A stretch of DNA of 10,879 nucleotides from JBDHUX01 sp039809405 (GTDB lineage: Bacteria; Patescibacteriota; Gracilibacteria; Absconditabacterales; Absconditicoccaceae). Location: NCBI GenBank assembly GCA_039809405.1, contig JBDHUX010000026.1, forward strand, positions 1 through 10,879. The letters are read 5' to 3'. Positions 8,666 through 10,879 of this stretch are shown piece by piece. The stretch's first letter is position 1, and the number at the start of each line of letters is the position of its first letter. Below the pieces are notes generated by a model, which was not told where the DNA came from, did no database searches, and saw nothing but the letters and a program-made list of their open reading frames with translations. A program made the position numbers and the translations under genes.

Positions 8666-9286
8666 TTATTTATATTTCCTTATATTGTAAAATAGCTGTA
8701 TATCTTGTTGTATGTTTCTTTCATATTTTCAAGTAGAATATCATATGGTTGACATACTACCAAGTACCCAAAATCACCTCTGGTGTATATCTTCTACTTG
8801 TGCAAACTTGTACGGTATAATTTTGAACATTAAATTCTCAATCTGAACTTTGTATGGGTCAGTGAGCCTGGCTATAGTGCCATCTTTTTTCTCCATCTCT
8901 ACCCAGCATCATTCCTTGGATCAGCAGTTACCATTTTTGTATATAGAGAGTTGTTGTCCTGATCAGCTGGTAAGATAAAGCTTGTCTGTATATCAATCTT
9001 CTTGACTACCAAGTAGTGTATTTGACTTTATGATGCCATCTCATCAGACATACCTTGATAGGTCTATATCGTTGTTGTCTACTAAGTTTTGTATAGTCTG
9101 TGTGAAAAACAACAACTCATTATTTAAGTTTTTTTCGTTTTCTATTTTTAATGATAATCTAAGAGTAGATACATATATACCAAATATGATACCAACTAGT
9201 AGTCATACTATAACTATACCAATTAGTACTTCTACAAGTGTAAATCAGTTTTTTTTACTATCTGATATGAGGTTTTTGATAGACAT
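8666..9286 (-). CDS. Type IV prepilin-like protein with N-terminal methylation motif
   Basis: 206 residues from ATG at 9286 to TAA, with 11 TGA glycines. The N-terminus SDSKKNGFTLVEVLIG is a type III (prepilin) signal: a short basic leader, cleavage expected between Gly14 and Phe15 by a PilD-type peptidase, and Glu19 as the fifth mature residue, which guides assembly. The hydrophobic alpha-helix runs to about residue 38. The rest is a globular domain with a Cys-containing loop (NGNCGSKEGCW, about 114-124), possibly a disulfide. The size fits a minor pilin or pseudopilin rather than a small major pilin. No assembly ATPase, platform protein or peptidase gene lies in the window. The cleaved glycine is a TGA codon, so the standard code would destroy the signal. 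The gene is divergent from ruvC and upstream of the wall-protein gene. Confidence 0.9.
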
Positions 9287-9293
9287 AGATTTG

Positions 9294-9322
9294 ATTATCT
9301 CTATAAAATATTTATCTATCAA
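9294..9322 (-). promoter_or_regulatory. Promoter of the prepilin gene, possibly giving a leaderless mRNA
   Basis: On the minus strand, TTGATA (9322-9317) and GATAAT (9299-9294) are 17 bases apart. The -10 box ends only 7 bases before the ATG, so transcription would start at or next to the first codon. A perfect 7-bp inverted repeat, TTTATCT-ATCA-AGATAAA (9311-9328), overlaps the -35 box. Confidence 0.4.
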
Positions 9323-9343
9323 GATAAAGTGATCCACATTTTA

Positions 9344-9369
9344 TATAATCAGCTTTATAATTCAAGGCA
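9344..9369 (+). promoter_or_regulatory. -10 box and weak ribosome binding site of ruvC
   Basis: A consensus TATAAT at 9344-9349 has no convincing -35 at 16-18 bases. AAGG at 9364-9367 lies 6 bases before ATG 9374 and is the only Shine-Dalgarno-like site I found in a good position in this window; it supports the 9374 start over the GTG at 9329. Confidence 0.35.
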
Positions 9370-9373
9370 AAAC

Positions 9374-9859
9374 ATGTTGGTACTCGGTATAGATCCTGGG
9401 GTGAGGAAACTTGGTTATAGCTTGGTTGATTTTAACGATAGTGGAGATAAGAAGATCGTAGATGCAGGTATTTTATTAAATACACAAGAAACTATCAATA
9501 GGAGAGTCCGACGACATAAGATATATGAGATAAGCTGATTTTTTGATGATATGCTATCGAGATATAGTATAGATAAAGTTGGGATAGAGAAGTTGTATTT
9601 CACATCTAGAAATCAATCCAATGCAGAGTTTGTATATGGTATGAGGGGAGTACTCATAAATAAACTTATATCCAAAGGGATTGGCTTCGTAGAGATAGAT
9701 CCTGTCCAAGTAAAAGCATACATCACAGGCAATGGCAAAGCAGACAAAAAACTAGTCCAAAAGAAGATCATGCAACTATACAATCTAGAACAATTACCAA
9801 AATACAACGATAGTGCTGATGCACTTGGTATGGCTTATATAGCTAGTAAGATGGTGTAA
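9374..9859 (+). CDS. ruvC: Holliday junction resolvase RuvC
   Basis: 161 residues from ATG at 9374 to TAA. RuvC cuts four-way junctions symmetrically during recombination, acting with the RuvAB branch-migration motor. The RNase H-like fold begins at once with MLVLGIDPGVRKLGYS, where Asp7 is the first metal ligand; Glu72 (GIEKLYF) is the second, and Asp146/Asp149 in YNDSADALGMA complete the active site, matching the Asp-Glu-Asp-Asp set of E. coli RuvC. The length is normal. The 9374 start is chosen because the fold begins there; the open frame continues upstream to a GTG at 9329 with no matching sequence. Only one of its 14 glycines is TGA (residue 55), far fewer than its neighbours. ruvA and ruvB are not in the window. 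Confidence 0.95.
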
Positions 9860-9899
9860 AGGTAAAAAAGGATGACAAATGATATGGATGATGATACTC

Positions 9900-9942
9900 T
9901 TCCGCACAACATTGAGATTTCTTGACTCCGCTCGAGATGACA
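9900..9942 (+). repeat. Dispersed palindromic repeat, copy 4
   Basis: The leading 19 bases match those of copy 2 (3585-3603) at 15 positions. ATTTC and GAGAT arms (with one G:U) flank the core, and the unit ends in ATGACA. An isolated AGGATGACA half-motif precedes it at 9869-9877, just after the ruvC stop. The 163-base gap between ruvC and dnaG has no gene. Confidence 0.6.
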
Positions 9943-10022
9943 TACTAATGATTTCCATTTGCAAAGTTGGTTCAAATAATCAATATCAGACTATCTTCAT
10001 ATCATTATCGTATTGATACTTT

Positions 10023-10879
10023 ATGTCCAAGATTACAGATCAGATATTGTATAGTGTAGATATCGTGGATTATATATCCAAGTATGTCAAACTGACCAGA
10101 GCATGATCCAACTATACGGGGCTGTGTCCTTTTCACAATGAGAAAACTCCATCGTTCATGGTATCTGACAGCAAGCAGATCTTCAAATGTTTCTGATGTG
10201 GGAAGGGTGGTAATGTGATCACTTTTGCTATGGAATACGAGAGGACCGATTTTGTTGATACCGTAAAACATCTTGCTCAGTATGCCAACGTACCTTTGAC
10301 CGATTTTGATTATCAGAAGAACGACGATTTCCAGATATTGAAAGCTCTAAATCAAAAAGCTGTTGCAATATACAAACTCAATCTCAGACAAGATAAAAAT
10401 GCTTTGGAGTACTTATCTGCAAGACATATAGATCAAGACTTGATCCAAGAGTGGGATATATGATATGCCAAAGATAGTTATTATGACCTTTCCAATCAAT
10501 TAAAAAAAGAGAACTTCACGACACAGAGTATCATCACATCTTGACTTGCAAAACATGGTAACTCTGGAGATATATTTGATTTTTTCAAACATAGGATTAT
10601 CTTCCCTATTAGAGATCATATCGGTAATTTTATATGATTTGCTGGTAGAGTTATCAATCCTGAAGATACACCAAAATACCTCAATATCTCTGACAATATA
10701 CTATATGACAAATCCAAGACATTATACTGACTATATCAAGCAAAGCAACACCTCAAATCTTACGACAAATTTATAGTTGTAGAGTGATATATGGATGTGA
10801 TCTGATTGAGCAGAGTGTGACTTCCTGTGTGAGTTGCGACTTGTGGTACTGCACTTACTGTAGATCACTTCAAGATACT
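10023..10879 (+). CDS. dnaG: DNA primase DnaG (C-terminus beyond window)
   Basis: 285 codons from ATG at 10023 to the window edge, with ten TGA glycines. DnaG makes the RNA primers for replication. The N-terminal CHC2 zinc-binding domain shows GLCPFHNEKTPSF and FKCFGCGKGGNVITF, with zinc ligands Cys35, His38, Cys56 and Cys59; the glycine between Phe57 and Cys59 is a TGA codon. The primase core follows: FPIRDHIGNFIGFAGRV at 194-210, then PKYLNIS at 217-223. The TOPRIM domain starts near residue 248 (DKFIVVEGYMDVIGLSRVG) with the conserved Glu254; the metal-binding Asp motif and the helicase-binding domain lie outside. No ribosome binding site precedes the ATG. The nearest upstream gene, ruvC, is on the same strand but 163 bases away across a repeat. 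Confidence 0.96.

Noticed and set aside
3371..9942. CRISPR array made of the short repeats
   Set aside because: Copies are degenerate, widely spaced, in both orientations and without regular spacers; no cas gene is present.
3735..10879. TGA as tryptophan (code 4) or as selenocysteine
   Set aside because: TGA sits at conserved glycines (KPKG, RTGR, HGHGDH, SPGD, CFGC), TGG supplies the tryptophans, and TGA is far too frequent for selenocysteine.

Overview
The window is AT-rich and can only be read if TGA is translated as an amino acid. Under the standard code every larger gene breaks at in-frame TGAs. With TGA as glycine (genetic code 25) eight of the nine protein genes become uninterrupted frames with normal family features; ruvC already needs only one such codon. 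The recoded codons fall on conserved glycines: KPKG and RTGRTHQIR in a pseudouridine synthase, THGHGDH in a metallo-hydrolase, the Gly before the cut site of a prepilin, and CFGC in the DnaG zinc ribbon. All visible stops are TAA or TAG. This points to the Candidate Phyla Radiation lineages Absconditabacteria (SR1) or Gracilibacteria. The small gene sizes, AT-rich DNA and scarcity of Shine-Dalgarno sites agree, but I cannot tell the two phyla apart from this window.

Layout from left to right. Positions 1-2997 hold a minus-strand pair: a coiled-coil protein of unknown function (2386-2997), then, overlapping it by 23 bases, the start of a long secreted protein with thrombospondin type 3 repeats and PKD-like domains (2408 down to the window edge). 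A clean -35/-10 promoter drives this pair. A plus-strand initiator tRNA-Met lies at 3298-3370. A repeat-rich gap of about 360 bases follows, then an S4/RluA-type pseudouridine synthase (3735-4694), which converges on a UPF0173 metal-dependent hydrolase (4729-5436, minus).

A second repeat-bearing gap leads to an RseP-type site-2 membrane protease (5844-7025, plus). It converges on a 107-residue protein of unknown function (7100-7423, minus). Next come an exported protein with a 3D barrel and a peptidoglycan-binding domain (7726-8595, minus) and a type IV prepilin-like protein (8666-9286, minus). The pilin is divergent from ruvC (9374-9859, plus). The window ends inside dnaG (10023 onward, plus).

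The genes mix housekeeping functions (initiator tRNA, rRNA or tRNA modification, Holliday-junction resolution, replication priming) with a cell-surface set (Ca-binding adhesin-like protein, cell-wall protein, pilin-like protein, intramembrane protease). A surface set of this kind would suit an organism living attached to a host cell; that ecological reading is inference. Intergenic gaps carry a family of short imperfect palindromes in both orientations. I found no CRISPR array, transposase, phage gene or convincing novel defence system. The two genes with no recognised function (2386-2997 and 7100-7423) are the main unknowns.
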